From Timema cristinae (taxonomy: Eukaryota; Arthropoda; Insecta; Phasmatodea; Timematidae): a stretch of 64,000 bases of DNA. The stretch lies in NCBI GenBank assembly GCA_039000515.1, contig JBCFYV010000012.1, forward strand, positions 44,609,535 to 44,673,534, read 5' to 3'. The notes beneath the pieces are model-generated. The model saw only the letters and a program-made list of their open reading frames with translations, was not told the DNA's origin and did no database searches. A program made the position numbers and the translations under genes. This document shows positions 34,341-45,530 of this stretch, piece by piece (within the stretch, counting starts at the first letter, position 1; the number at the start of each line of letters is the position of its first letter).

Positions 34341-34875
34341 TTAGGGCCAGTTTCATAGTCAGATTTAGTACGCCTCAAGTGCGAGTCGATACTAAATACA
34401 AGAAGACACCTACTTAGACCAAAATATAATGGGCCAGTTTCGCATATGAAACTGGCCCATTCCATTCAAGTTCAGGTAGGTGACGTCTTGTATTTAGAGC
34501 CGGTTTCATATTCAAATTTAGTACGCCTCAAGTGCGGCGCTACACTAAGTACATGACGACACCCGAGTCTAGGTAGGTGTCGTCCTGTATTTAGTATAGT
34601 GCCTCACTTGAGGCGTACTAAGGGCCAGTTTCATAGTCAAATTTAGTACGCCTCAAGTGCGGTGCGACACTAAGTAAGTGATGACACCTACCTGAAATTC
34701 AATGGAATGGGCCAGTTTCATATGTGAGAACGGCCCATTCCATTCTGATTTAGGTAGGTGTCGTCATGTACTTAGTGTAGCGCCGCACTTGAGGCGTACT
34801 AAATTTGACTATGAAACTGGGCCTATGTCTGACTATGAAACTGGCCCTTAATCTAACTATGAAAGTGGTCTTTAG
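34341..34875 (+). mobile_element. Array of Harbinger-type foldback MITEs
   Basis: At least three abutting units start at about 34344, 34499 and 34622. Each begins with GGGCC[A/G]GTTTCATA.TC then 'aaatttagtacgcctcaagt'. The unit 34622-34823 (202 bp) is nearly a complete palindrome, ending 'gactatgaaactgggcc', with an inner 'gggccagtttcata' pair at its centre. Two extra terminal pieces follow at 34824-34870. The TIRs match those of the adjacent 9.2-kb Harbinger element, its likely mobilising partner. Confidence 0.85.
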
Positions 34876-37285
34876 TCTAAGATATAAAAAAGGGGGTGAG
34901 ATTTTTTAACGGAAATGATACTGGGATTCTAAATAATCAATAATAAGTCAGTTACATATTATGATTGGCCTGAAGAACCAACTGCATTACCAAAAACCAA
35001 AAACAAATACATTGCCTAGCATTATTTGACTCCAGAAACTAAGGTTAAATACGCCAAACGTAGTTTGGTTCTCTGCCTCTTCACAACTGCTATGACCTTT
35101 TAGCAAAACACATTTGACCTCATTGATATTTTTATGGAGTATCCCCCTAATAACACAACTTTTATCTACAACTATAAATAAATGTGCACAGAATATTGAA
35201 TGTCTCAGTTTTTACACTCAATTTTTATATTATAAAGTAGTTTTAGAAATTATAGTATTAAAATATATTTTTAAAACTTTATGTGATCTTTTATTTTGGA
35301 TATCACCAAATAGTGCATTTTTTTGGTAGGAATAGATGAATTAGTGGAATATTTTTTTATTTTTATGGAATGATTATATTTATTTGTTGATAGTCAATGA
35401 AAAGATGGCATAGAATTAGTTTAGTAGTAAAATAGAGTAACAAAATGTATTTTTATATATTAATACAAGTAAACAGAATGAGGCGATAAGTGTTGACACA
35501 TTTAATAACATTATACATTTAATATTGCAACTACTAAATACTTTAAACTAAGCTTAAAATAACCACTAAGGATTGACAATTGTCTGTATACTCTTGAATT
35601 ATCTTTTTTATTATAAATGATGTCCTTTAAATGAAAATTATTATAGGCAAAACATTGTTGTATGCTTTTTTCTAATCTTGACATGACTTTGCACAATGTT
35701 TCTTGTTGATTGCTTCAACTTCCGTTCAATTTTTTTTTTTTTTTAATTCCTGAATCGTTCTTGGGTGAGTCGCATAAACATGACTGCCCGTTAGTAAGTA
35801 CGCTCAAAACACCTAATATACATGATTATCACTTTAAATTCAAGAACTAATAAAGTATAATAATGACCATATGACCTAGTTATGTATGTCAGAGTTTATG
35901 ACTTGTTTTTCAATTCCCATAAGGCATATTTTTGAATGATGTGATTTATGCTCTATATATCTAGGAGCATAAGACATGGTTTTGTATATCAGTGTTTCTG
36001 ACTTCGTTTTATATGTCCATATGAAAGTATTAAATACTAGGGAAATGTCTTGACACCATAAACTGTAAGACCATGATTCGGCTAACTTAATGTTTAGGAT
36101 CACATAATAATGGAAATCAGGTTATCTAACGCTCTATTCAATTACCTAATTAGGTCTGTGACTGATACCATTTTCTAATATTTATAACAGTGTACCTTTA
36201 TACGGTGTGCAAACTGTGGGAATGTTACTAGTCCATAGTAGGGTCTCGCGGGGTATAGTGTATTGTCTCCGGCCCCTTAAGGCGCCGTTTGTATTAGTTA
36301 ATATGTTTATTGTTTGCATTAGTTTAAGTGTGACTTAGATTGTATGGAAGATTAGTTATACTATTAAATGTCCAGGCAGTACTAATAAGGAATAGACCAG
36401 CCATAGTATCTTAACAGCCTAGATCCCTGGTAGCTTGCCATTTACTAATCGTAAACTGATAGTTCCTCTTCTATGATCTTAATCTTTGTGTTTCGTTACT
36501 CACTGTGGGGTTAGTTATCTCATGCTAGCTAGAGCATTTAACTACCAATCTTGTAACTCCTTAAACTAGGACTTTCTATAATTAGGTATTATAAACTATT
36601 ATTATTGTATAGGCTTTGTAGGTAAAAGTCTAACAGCCATCAGGCGGGAGTAGAGTTATGTATCGATCGAATCTTTTCATTCCATTATTAAATGGGTCTA
36701 ATTTAAATTGCCAGTTTTATGAGGCGGACGCGCCTTCATTGAATGATGTGAGTTTGTTATAGTTTGAAGAGTTACATATTTTCTTATATTTACATTCAAC
36801 TTTCTTGTCATGGTTGAAGGTTAATCATAGGTGTTATTCACCTGATGGTCCCAGTTTGAGCAACTTTAATTTAATTTAATTAACGGATTCATTCCCTTCT
36901 ATAAACAATGGAAAGTTTTGCATGTGTTCTCTTCTAACCTATTGTACTACCTTTGACTTACTTTAAATCTAAATAAACGGTTTTTAATTCTTTATATTTA
37001 TCTTATGCTTGATCCTTCCCATCCTTCTTTAATTATATTTGTAAAAAGTATTCGTCACTTATTCTATTTAATAGGAGAAGCGGTGATACAATCTGCCCCA
37101 CAATAAAAAGTCCGAAGCTGTTGAGTCTGGTGAACGTAGTGGACCGGGTATCAAATTTATTTTTGCATAAAAGTGAATCTAGTTTTTGCAAGGTAGACCA
37201 AGTACAGGAGGGTGATTCAAACATTCATTACAAATTTTGGATTTGGCAGTTCAGTTAAAGAATGTGTATCACTATTATATTAATC
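34876..37285. other. Unassigned AT-rich sequence
   Basis: Short open frames only (for example 35114-35329 and 37033-37224) with no recognised domain. If the LTR at 37306 is a 5' LTR, this side would be the internal region on the minus strand, but no gag or pol motif is visible. Confidence 0.45.
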
Positions 37286-37303
37286 GCCCCACGTTGGGCG
37301 CCA
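37286..37303 (-). promoter_or_regulatory. Retroelement primer-binding site (tRNA-Lys)
   Basis: 18 of 18 bases match the 3' end of tRNA-Lys as I know it from insects. This is the site where reverse transcription would be primed. Confidence 0.75.
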
Positions 37304-37990
37304 ATTGTAACACTATTGAATTAATCGCCCCGCGTTGGGCGTCGATTGAAACACTACGGATTAATTCCTTGATAGAATAATGCTGTGATGATATTTAGGT
37401 TGTTTATAGCTCCGTGGTCGAGCATCTATTATCACTGTACGGAATAGATACCGTTTAACCAGCTGTTAATTGCTCCGTGGTTGAGCACTAATTAAATCGG
37501 TATAATTTATTAATGAAAGAAAGAGAACTATTGATGGCTGTTGATTCCCACATGGTTTATTTAAATGACATCTGTTAATTACTTATACATACTCCAATTA
37601 AATGATTTATATCAATGCACACTTGTGATATTAATGTAAATTATTGTATTCTGTGTTAGACTTGACTGCGAGAGCCAGTGCTAGTGAGTCCCTAACTGCG
37701 TTGCTTGTGTGAGCGTGGGTGTTAGAGCAACTTGTGTATGTGTGCGGGATGTGTGTGTCGCTGTGTGTGACTGTCTGTGGCTGTCCTTAATTATACGCAG
37801 AAACGGCTTATATATGACATACCCCTTGCCTCTTACTTCCCTAGTCAACAGTGTAAACACTAACTAATAGAAAGAGTCCTGGCGACAGGTGTTGTGAAAG
37901 CTAGCTTCTTATTGCTATAGGGAATTGGCGTGTTTGCCAAATACAGCGGAGTTGTTCCTTTAACAGGAAAAATTGCATAAAAAATATATT
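37286..37990 (-). mobile_element. LTR fragment with tRNA-Lys primer-binding site
   Basis: The plus strand at 37286-37303 equals the last 18 bases of an insect-type tRNA-Lys including CCA, so the minus strand has a perfect primer-binding site. Just beyond it at 37306 a sequence begins with TG (the complement of an LTR ending in CA), spaced 2 bp from the site. Within this putative LTR, 'catatataagc' on the minus strand (about 37807-37818) could be the TATA box. A second, degenerate copy of the site lies at 37327-37344. The right end of the LTR is not defined and no coding region or second LTR was found. Confidence 0.65.
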
Positions 37991-39480
37991 TTAATAGTGA
38001 AATTTTTTTCACATTATTTCAGAAAAGCGCGTGTTTCTTCATGGATGAATCATAAAAGGATACTCTACATATGTTACTTTAAAGAAAAATTACCTTCATC
38101 ATGACTTTTTATATATCTTGATTGATCTGAATAAATATTATTACAAATGATGATTTTACAGATAAATATGACAGTAAAGTCACTTTTCTGTAAAAATAAA
38201 TCTGAAACCAATTTAAATTCTAGAAACAGGGAATGGACAACGAGCTTTAGCATTCAAACTAAGAATGGGTCTGTTCAGATTTGTAAGAAAGTTATTCACA
38301 AGCAACCTTAGGGTGGGCACAACATTATTATTATATTAATATTAATATTATTTATTATTATTATTATTATTATTATATTATTAAATATGTTTTCTTACAA
38401 ATTCTCTCAAAAGGCAATAATAAAGTTTAATGTCTCTTTTCATCATAATGTAAGTGTGAATGTAATATTAACATTATTTCCAAAAACTACTAAATACCTG
38501 TCCTTTGTTTCCAAAACATTCTAAAGAACAATTCTATTTCCAAAACCAGATGTCCATTCTTAATGCTAAATATAAATAATAAATATATAGATACAAAATT
38601 AAAATTAATGACACAATCTCAGAATATAAAGTATTTTAATGATCTCAAATTAGGTTTTTTAACTTAAATACAAACAAAACCACAAGAGAATATCAGCTCT
38701 CCTGTAAAATTACAGTGAATGGAATTAGCAGGTTTTGGAAACAAACTTCTCTGGTGTCAACTTAGATCCGGTGTGTTGATTTTTAATAATCTTCTGCCTC
38801 TATACGAGGTCATATACAGTGTCACACCATCTACATATTTAGGGACAACTAACGCTTCAGTAAAATATGGCAATATAAAACCATAATTTGACAAGGTCTG
38901 CCTGCACATAAATGTAAGAATGGAACTATATAATTAGTGAACACTGGGATGGATAGTGGGAATTTGTAACTCCGCGTAACACAGGAATTGGCGCATTTAA
39001 TCCATCCCCAGCTCGTAACAAATATTGTGACTTTAGTTAAAATGTATGAACATATAATATTTAATTACTTTGTTCCGAACCCGGATCTGTACAGCGTCGA
39101 ACGCATGTAGGCGTGTTAAATAGGTCATATGAATTTTTCTGATCCAGGGAAAGTGCTGCAAGGGATATATTTCTAGTATTGACCTGAGAATAACATTTCA
39201 AATAAGATGAGAATTTTATGCATAGTCCGTTTAGAGATGCAAAACATCTTATAATTATGAATCACAGCGGTGATGACTGCTTGCATCCTAAAAGCTAAAT
39301 GCTATAGTCAACATTAAGTAAATAAAATGGTCTCCAATTTTATATTAAAGTCCTATTCCCATATTTAATAAGAAAAATAAGACCCTATTTAGTCTATGAC
39401 GACGGTAATTTACTAGATTCCAAAGCAACATGAACCATAATTAAAAACATCGACCCAATTTCATTCCATAAACATTGATA
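37991..39480. other. Unassigned AT-rich sequence with a TTA-rich microsatellite
   Basis: Contains (TTA/ATT)n at about 38325-38385, which is not attached to a SINE tail. The rest has no recognised feature. Confidence 0.5.
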
Positions 39481-40808
39481 TACGAGGCACGTCCAGAAAG
39501 TAAGAGTACTCGATTTTTCTATTTTAAAATAAAATTGTATTTAAAACAAAATTACAGGATTTTGTTGGTATGTATGTCAGTTATTTCTCCACGTAGTCGC
39601 CTTCACGTTCTATGCAGGCTGTGAGCCGTGGCACAAGCTTTTTGATGCCCTCTTCAAATAATTCTCCCGCCATCTCCTTCTTCCAGTTCAGGACCTCTTG
39701 TTTCACCTCCTCCTCAGTAGAAAATTTTTTCCACCCATGTGAGTCTTGAGGGAGGTGAAAAGATGAAAGTCTGAAGGCACCAAGTCAGGGGAGTATGTGG
39801 GGTGGTTCAAAATGTCCCAACCGAATGAGTCCAAAAGCGCCTTAGTGGCGTTGGCCGTGTGCGGGCGGGCGTTGTCGCGCAACAAGCGCACTCCCTTCGT
39901 CAACATTCCCCTCCGTATGTTTTGAATTGCTCTCTTTAGCATTTTTAGGGTCTCGCAGTATCGTGCTGCATTAATCGTCTCCCCCTCAGGCAGAAATTCG
40001 ATCAAAATGATCCCTTTTCGGTCCCAAAACTTAGTGGCCATGATTTTTTTTTGCCTGAAATTGAGGGTTTGAATTTTTTGGCAGATGGGGAACTGGTGTC
40101 CCACCACTGTAATGACTTTTTGTCTCGGGAGTGTATTGAGCCACCCAGGTTTCATCTCCAGTCACAATCGAGCTCAGAAAATCCTCACCTTCCAATTCAA
40201 ATTGCTCAAGGAACTCGCGAGCGCTAGGCGGCCCGATTCACTTTGTGCTGCTCTGTCAGTTGTTTTGGGACCCATCTTGGCACAATTTTCGGAATACCAG
40301 CGTTTCTGTAATGGTTTCATGTAAGAGAGATCTGTAGTTGTGGAAACATCGTAGAAATTTCATCCACTGTCAATCGGCGGTCTTCACGAACAGTTTTCTC
40401 GACTTTTTGCACCAACTCATCGGTCAAAATGGAAGGTCTTCCACACCTCTGATCGTCATGAACATCGTTCTGCCTTCATTAAACTCACGACACCACTTAA
40501 ACACGTTCGTTCGGTTCATAACACCTTTTGCCATAAACAGTTTTGATCCGTGAAAAAATTTCAGTCGGTGTTTTTCCTTCAGCGAGAAGGAACCTGATGA
40601 CAGCGCGCACCTCGCACTTGGCGGGATTTCTTATTGACATACTTCACACAAACGGACACTACAAGGCGAGTTTTCATACTAACGAGGTCCGCCTGTGCTC
40701 ATTGTGTTCAGGAAATACCCCACTACCACTAGTGTTTCCAACCTTGGAAAAAAATTCTCACAGCACGAGAGAGCAACCAGTACTCTTACTTTCTGGACGT
40801 GCCTCGTA
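39481..40808 (-). mobile_element. Mariner transposon with intact TIRs
   Basis: Element 39483-40806 (1,324 bp) flanked by TA on both sides (39481-39482, 40807-40808). The outer 28 bases are inverted repeats: the left begins CGAGGCACGTCCAGAAAGTA and the right ends with its complement. Length and TA target are typical of mariner. It encodes one transposase on the minus strand with several frameshifts, so it is a defective copy with well-preserved ends. Confidence 0.95.
39581..40640 (-). pseudogene. Mariner transposase (D,D34D), frameshifted
   Basis: The proposed ATG at 40640 gives MSIRNPAKCEVRAVIRFLLA, a helix-turn-helix start. The stop is TAA at 39583-39581; about 353 codons, close to the normal mariner 340-350. 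Catalytic residues are IVTGDETW (first Asp, codon 40156-40154), LLRDNARPHT (second Asp) and SPDLVPSDFHLF (third), the last two with 34 residues between them. The reading frame breaks at least near 40500, at an A-run near 40039-40055 and at 39720-39727. Each break lies between conserved blocks that continue in another frame. Acts as a cut-and-paste transposase at TA sites when intact. Confidence 0.9.
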
Positions 40809-42104
40809 ACTCGCGTGGTAGACAATAAAATCAGGAAGATCTATTTTTATTGAATGCATGAACTGCCTCCATCAACTCCACTAAGGAAATGTCAGAGTCA
40901 CACACATCCTTTTGATCTTAAAAAAAGGAGGTATGACTTATAAGGTTCTGGCACATCGACACTTGTTACTAAGTGCGCAGAAAAATGTTTATTGAAATGT
41001 TTACAAGCATAATCACCACTTTTCTAGGGTATGACGTTATTCGTTTATATTCAAAGAAGATAAAGAAAGTTGAGCAGGATGCTGATTAAGAGGAGTAAGA
41101 AACTCTGGTGCCTGTGTATTCTTAAATTGGAAACGCTTAACAGATTGAATGTAAATAGACCATTAATTTTCTAACATCTGCTTCACAAAGGAGAAGAAAG
41201 TCATTTTCATCTGACGTTAAAATACCCTTGATTTATTAGTTGAAGGATAAATTTTAATTCACATATTTCAACGTAATGCTATTTTGAACTTGTCCCTAGA
41301 GAATCGAATAGAAACTTCACGTACTTATGACTTAAACTTGTCCCAACACAACAATTGGTTTTTACTTTATTACATTATGTTCTTAAAAAACTGACAATAT
41401 TAATGATAATCAATTTTTAATGTTCATTTTCTAACAAATGTGTGTTTAACCTTCAATACCCCCTGTCTACGTTTTTTTTTTTTTTTGTTTTTCATAAACT
41501 TGCAGCATACAAATAAACACCCAGTGGTAATAAAAAATGGAACTATTTTTGGTTGTACAGTAGAATAAATCAAACTAGGATTTAAATTAATGCAGTCTAA
41601 CAGTGAACGAGGCACATTTTTATGAACACCCTATATGTGGAATCTCTTTCACCAGTATGAGCGTTTTTCCATTCATCAGACAATTTATTAAGTGAAACTA
41701 GGTTTTGAAGGGTATTGCTAAGCACTAGTATAGTCTTAGTACAACCAATCAGGTCTTCTGGTACAAGTGTTACGTTTCATTCACCGACCAGAAACACATG
41801 CACTAAGACGCCCAAGTGCTCTAAGTAGAGACTCTTTATCCAATAATGTTGAAATATTTCATCTCGGTCTCTAAAAAAATAAAATATTACGGAGGACAAA
41901 TTTTTCTTAGAAAATTCACTTCTTCTTTGAAGTTTATGAAATTAAATCTTTTGGTTTTATTTTTAAAGAGCATTTTTACATTTATTTAAAGTTAATCCAA
42001 ACACTAATGCGTTGTTAATTTACTTTATTTTATTTTGAATACAAAATTATTTCCCGAAACAATCCGTTGGCGCTGAAATGGATTTAGCTCTGAGAATTTT
42101 ATTA
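40809..42104. other. Unassigned AT-rich sequence
   Basis: A T-run near 41470 and a minus-strand 63-codon frame that translates it. No supported feature. Confidence 0.45.
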
Positions 42105-42360
42105 GTATTATTACTACTAAATTATAAAATTTTATTTTTGCTACTCATTTAAATTCCCCTTCAAGTTAAGTACGTTAATTACTTTGTTGGTCCAGTAATT
42201 GGAAAGGCATAATTGAGAATAAATGTAACCCCACCCATATTAAGGGATAGTAAGCCTTTTATAGAAAAACCTTATCAAAACATTTACCGGGATTCAAACC
42301 CTGACCTCCACGTCACCAGCATCCAGACGTTTAGTATACATGCCCAACAATGTATGTAAT
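42105..42360 (-). repeat. SINE2-type element, decayed
   Basis: The complement has B-box-like 'cagggtttgaatcccggt', then 'aaggtttttctataaaagg' and a degenerate body. Tail-A traces lie at about 42130-42190. Confidence 0.65.
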
Positions 42361-42554
42361 ACAACTAATAAGAAATTTCAATCAAATAAATAATTTGTGA
42401 ACTTTTGATCAAAACCTCTTAGCCAAAAGTCAGCTATATTAAAATAAATGTTATAAGTCATTACTTTATTTCCATAGGTTTAACTTCATTATTTATCACA
42501 TAAGGCAACCAGACTCAAATCTTTCCAATTTATCACTTAGTTGATGTTTAATAA

Positions 42555-42775
42555 TTACTCTAGAAACAATGGCTATAAGAGAATGAATCATTATACCGTT
42601 GACGAGAAAATTGGGTTCAAATTCCGGTTTAGTGTACTGGGGGCGGTCTCCCTAAATGCTTTTCCAATCTCCATCAATTTAAATGGGGGTACATTTCCTT
42701 AAATTCCATCTTTCTCATCTCTAACACATTAGAATAATTAATATACATGCATCCAGCATAAATGAATATTGTCAT
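42555..42775 (+). repeat. SINE2-type element, decayed
   Basis: 'gggttcaaattccggtt' (B box), 'gggggcggtctccctaaatg', 'cttttccaatctccatcaat' and 'acacattagaataattaata'. Tail A is degenerate. Confidence 0.65.
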
Positions 42776-42784
42776 ACTGCTTAA

Positions 42785-43345
42785 GGATTTTTGCCTATCC
42801 GTGACAGGTCAACATAGGATTTCCCATGTTAATGAGTTTTTGTTCCATTTAGTAAGTTTTAAGGATATAAGTAGAAACAAAAACCATTATTTCTTAAATA
42901 ATTCTAAAAATAGTCCTACATTGTCATAACAGTATTATTTTTATCTCGGAGTAGTTTTTTTTTGTAACCGTATTTTTTATACACAACTTAGGCTATTTGG
43001 CTTAATCACAAAAATGGACTGGGGGAGTCATGCTGCCAAGATGTAAATAAAAAATTATATGTCTATTTAGGATAGAAAACCAGAAAAGTTAATTTAAAAG
43101 AAAGTCAATGTTTTTAAGACTAAAAAAAATGAGGTAGTGTGAAAATCGGTCAGAAGAAGAGGGTAGGTGTTATCAGTAGATAAACAAGAAGCCTCGCAGA
43201 ATGATCTGATTATTTTCTTCCCTCTCTTTCTATCTCGTGTATTGGTGTCTAAATGTGATATGCCTTAGACTGTTAGGCGCGTCGAGTTAAGATACAACCA
43301 GCTTAGCAAAATAACTTCGAAATCTCCAAGTAAGCAGCGTCGTTA
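42785..43345 (+). repeat. Dispersed repeat R2, copy a
   Basis: About 560 bp matching 51560-52135 in the same orientation: 'aaataattctaaaaatagtc', 'aggctatttggctt', 'aagtcaatgtttt', 'ttttcttccctctctttc', 'gcgtcgagttaa' and 'aatctccaagtaagcagcgt'. Non-coding; class unknown. Confidence 0.75.
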
Positions 43346-43499
43346 AAAAAAAAACGTGAATAAGTGTAATAAAATAGGAAAGACACAGCATAAATCACAT
43401 ATGAGTATCCATTCTCACTGTACCTGAATGGTATTCGAAATACAATCTCTTCATCGGCAGTGACACAGTGTAGTGCAATTTCTATTAAAGTTAAAGAGA

Positions 43500-43610
43500 G
43501 CAACTCAATTATCCCAGTGACATCCTCTCGAACCCTTTACCTTCTGACCAGTAGGCAGATGCCCCATCGGCTGAGATGAGGTTCAACGTGGACTGTGGTA
43601 ACAACATTTA
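43500..43610 (-). repeat. tRNA-like fragment
   Basis: The complement gives a D-arm-like 'catctcagccgatggggcat' and 'ccagaaggtaaagggttcgag' with a partial B box. A decayed SINE head is the likeliest reading. Confidence 0.4.
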
Positions 43611-43619
43611 TAAAAGTAT

Positions 43620-44420
43620 TCTTTCCAACCGGTTTTCACTTGTTTTTAGTGAGTTTGTTATGAACCAATTAAATCTATTTCTAACACAGATTTATCAATG
43701 TCCCCAAGAGCGTGCTAATATAGTTGGATAGTCCATATAAAGAGATTTTCCTGTTTGTTCTTAAATTTCATATATCTTAAGAGGAAATTTCTTAACCATT
43801 CAAATGTATCAGTACATGACTTACAAACTAACTTGATTATAGAACCAAAAAAAAGCCCAGTCCCTCAGGACGTTAATTCACAGCTATTGAAGGAAACGCC
43901 CTAACCAAATATAAATATTTCGGTCATGCCGTGACCCTTAGCTCAGTCATTTCAAATGTGATTAGTATCAATTTCATTCATTTATTTAGTTGTCAATACA
44001 TGTGTTTTGTAAAGTCCTATTTTCATAGGAAAAGCCTTTTCTGATCGCTAGAAAAGCTACTTGATTTACTCTTTCCTACTCATACGTCAAGCAATGTGAT
44101 GTGCAGCTGTCACATTTGATATATATTATCACTCAATGTACACGAATTGCGGAATAACTCATCCGAGCTTGGTAATAAGTACCCTTACACGAACTACGGA
44201 GTAAAAATTAAATTCATAGTGACTTTGTTCAAAATGGAAAATGGAGATAAGGTGATGTTAGGTTAGGCTAGCTTGGGCTTAGGAGTTGAATGGGATTACA
44301 GGTTGTTCCAAAATGCATGTGCACCGCCCGACAGGTATACTTGATTCTGCAATTTGATTGTGCCCTAATTGAATGCCTGATGGCAGATATACTTTATTCC
44401 GCTATTCGAGTACGCCCTAA
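43620..44420. other. Unassigned sequence
   Basis: No repeat or coding structure recognised. Confidence 0.45.
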
Positions 44421-44422
44421 TC

Positions 44423-44705
44423 AATAACTATATAAGACCCGCCTCGGTGGCGTAGTTGGCTAACGTGCTAGTCGTGTTGAGCTCGACTTCTGAGGACGGG
44501 GAGATCGAGGTTCGAATCTCGGTCGGGTGAACTGGGGGTGGTTTTTCCTAAATGATTTTCCACTCTCCCTCCACGCAAATGCGGGTTCACATCTTCTAAT
44601 TCAACATTCCCAATTCCTAATCCATTAGCGTAATTAGTACTTAAAGCGTATAAATCCGAACGGTTAGTAAGACGCGGTGCTAATTATTATTATATAATAA
44701 CTATA
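44423..44705 (+). mobile_element. SINE2 reference copy with target duplication
   Basis: Insert 44433-44695 between exact 10-bp duplications AATAACTATA (44423-44432, 44696-44705). Head: 'cctcggtggcgtagttggct' (A-box-like) and 'gaggttcgaatctcggtc' (B box). Body: 'gggggtggtttttcctaaat', 'ccactctccctccacgcaaa'. 3' end: 'ccattagcgtaattagtact', 'gtaagacgcggtgctaatta'. It lacks coding capacity. Confidence 0.92.
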
Positions 44706-44924
44706 AATGAAACTAATAATAAAATATTATTGTAAGTGTTAACCATAAATAAAATACGTAATTGTATTTTCTAAAATGTTCTCACTATGAAAATTAAACT
44801 GTAGTGGTCACTTTAGACTTGTAGTGTCCATTTTGACAACCATAAAATAAATATCGTTTTGCATTTGGTTCACGAATTTATTTTAAAATTATGTTTTGTA
44901 TTTTTTTAAATGTTAAAAGTTGTG

Positions 44925-45115
44925 TTGGTCCACCATGGCTTACTACCCATTCAGGCTATGCCATATCCACACTAATATGATAGGAAGGAGTAAGGAGGAA
45001 TTTAGATCAAATGTTCCCTCATGTGAATCGAGGGAAAGAAGACCAATTAGAAAAATAAAATGTCAGATATCGGCAAATCACATTAGACGAGACGGATCCC
45101 TTTCCACCCATGCCC
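44925..45115 (-). repeat. SINE tail-A end with eroded body
   Basis: 'catggcttactacccattca', 'ggctatgcca' is the reversed tail A; the following body is largely unrecognisable. The 66-codon plus frame over it is not a gene. Confidence 0.5.
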
Positions 45116-45530
45116 ACTAGTACGAAACTTCAGAGTTATTTTTAAGGTGATCTGACTATAAGTCGTTTAAGAATGTTTCCTTTACGTAAACAAACATCTT
45201 CAATTTATTGTGTTTTTTTATTTAGAAATTCCGGACATTCTTTGTCTTGTGACCAAAACAACGCGGTCACATGACGATATTGATTGTTCACCTGTGTGAA
45301 GAATCCGAAATGAATCAATTAAATTGTCGGCGACGTCAAAGAGCCCGTAAAATGTTTTCTAACGGTGTACCGTTACTAGGTCACTTCGAAATTATAATAG
45401 AAATAGTCTTTCAAAGTGAATAATAACCGATGAAAGATAGAATATGGTAACTAGTACTTTCAGATATATTAGACTAATATGAAACTAAAATGGCGGCAAG
45501 AGAGATTTCACTTTTTTTTTACTTTCTCGC

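Larger units (their letters stand above)
25092..34343 (+). mobile_element. PIF/Harbinger transposon, 9.2 kb, both genes present
   Basis: The element is 25095-34340 (9,246 bp). It is flanked by TTA on both sides (25092-25094 and 34341-34343), the 3-bp target duplication of this superfamily. The left TIR is GGGCCGGTTTCATAGTC and the right end is the complement GGCCCGGTTTCATAGTC. Subterminal copies of 'acgtttcatagtc' occur at about 25168 and, inverted, at about 34235. Inside are a HARBI1-type transposase on + and a Myb/SANT-like partner gene on -, convergently arranged, which is the standard two-gene layout of Harbinger elements. The transposase carries an in-frame stop and a lost donor site, so this copy is probably non-autonomous now. 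Confidence 0.93.

Noticed and set aside
36180..37285. Internal region of an LTR element (gag/pol)
   Set aside because: Expected on this side of the primer-binding site, but no protease, reverse transcriptase or zinc-knuckle motif is visible and no second LTR was found.
40085..40809. Three plus-strand frames of 71-88 codons
   Set aside because: Antisense shadows of the mariner transposase.
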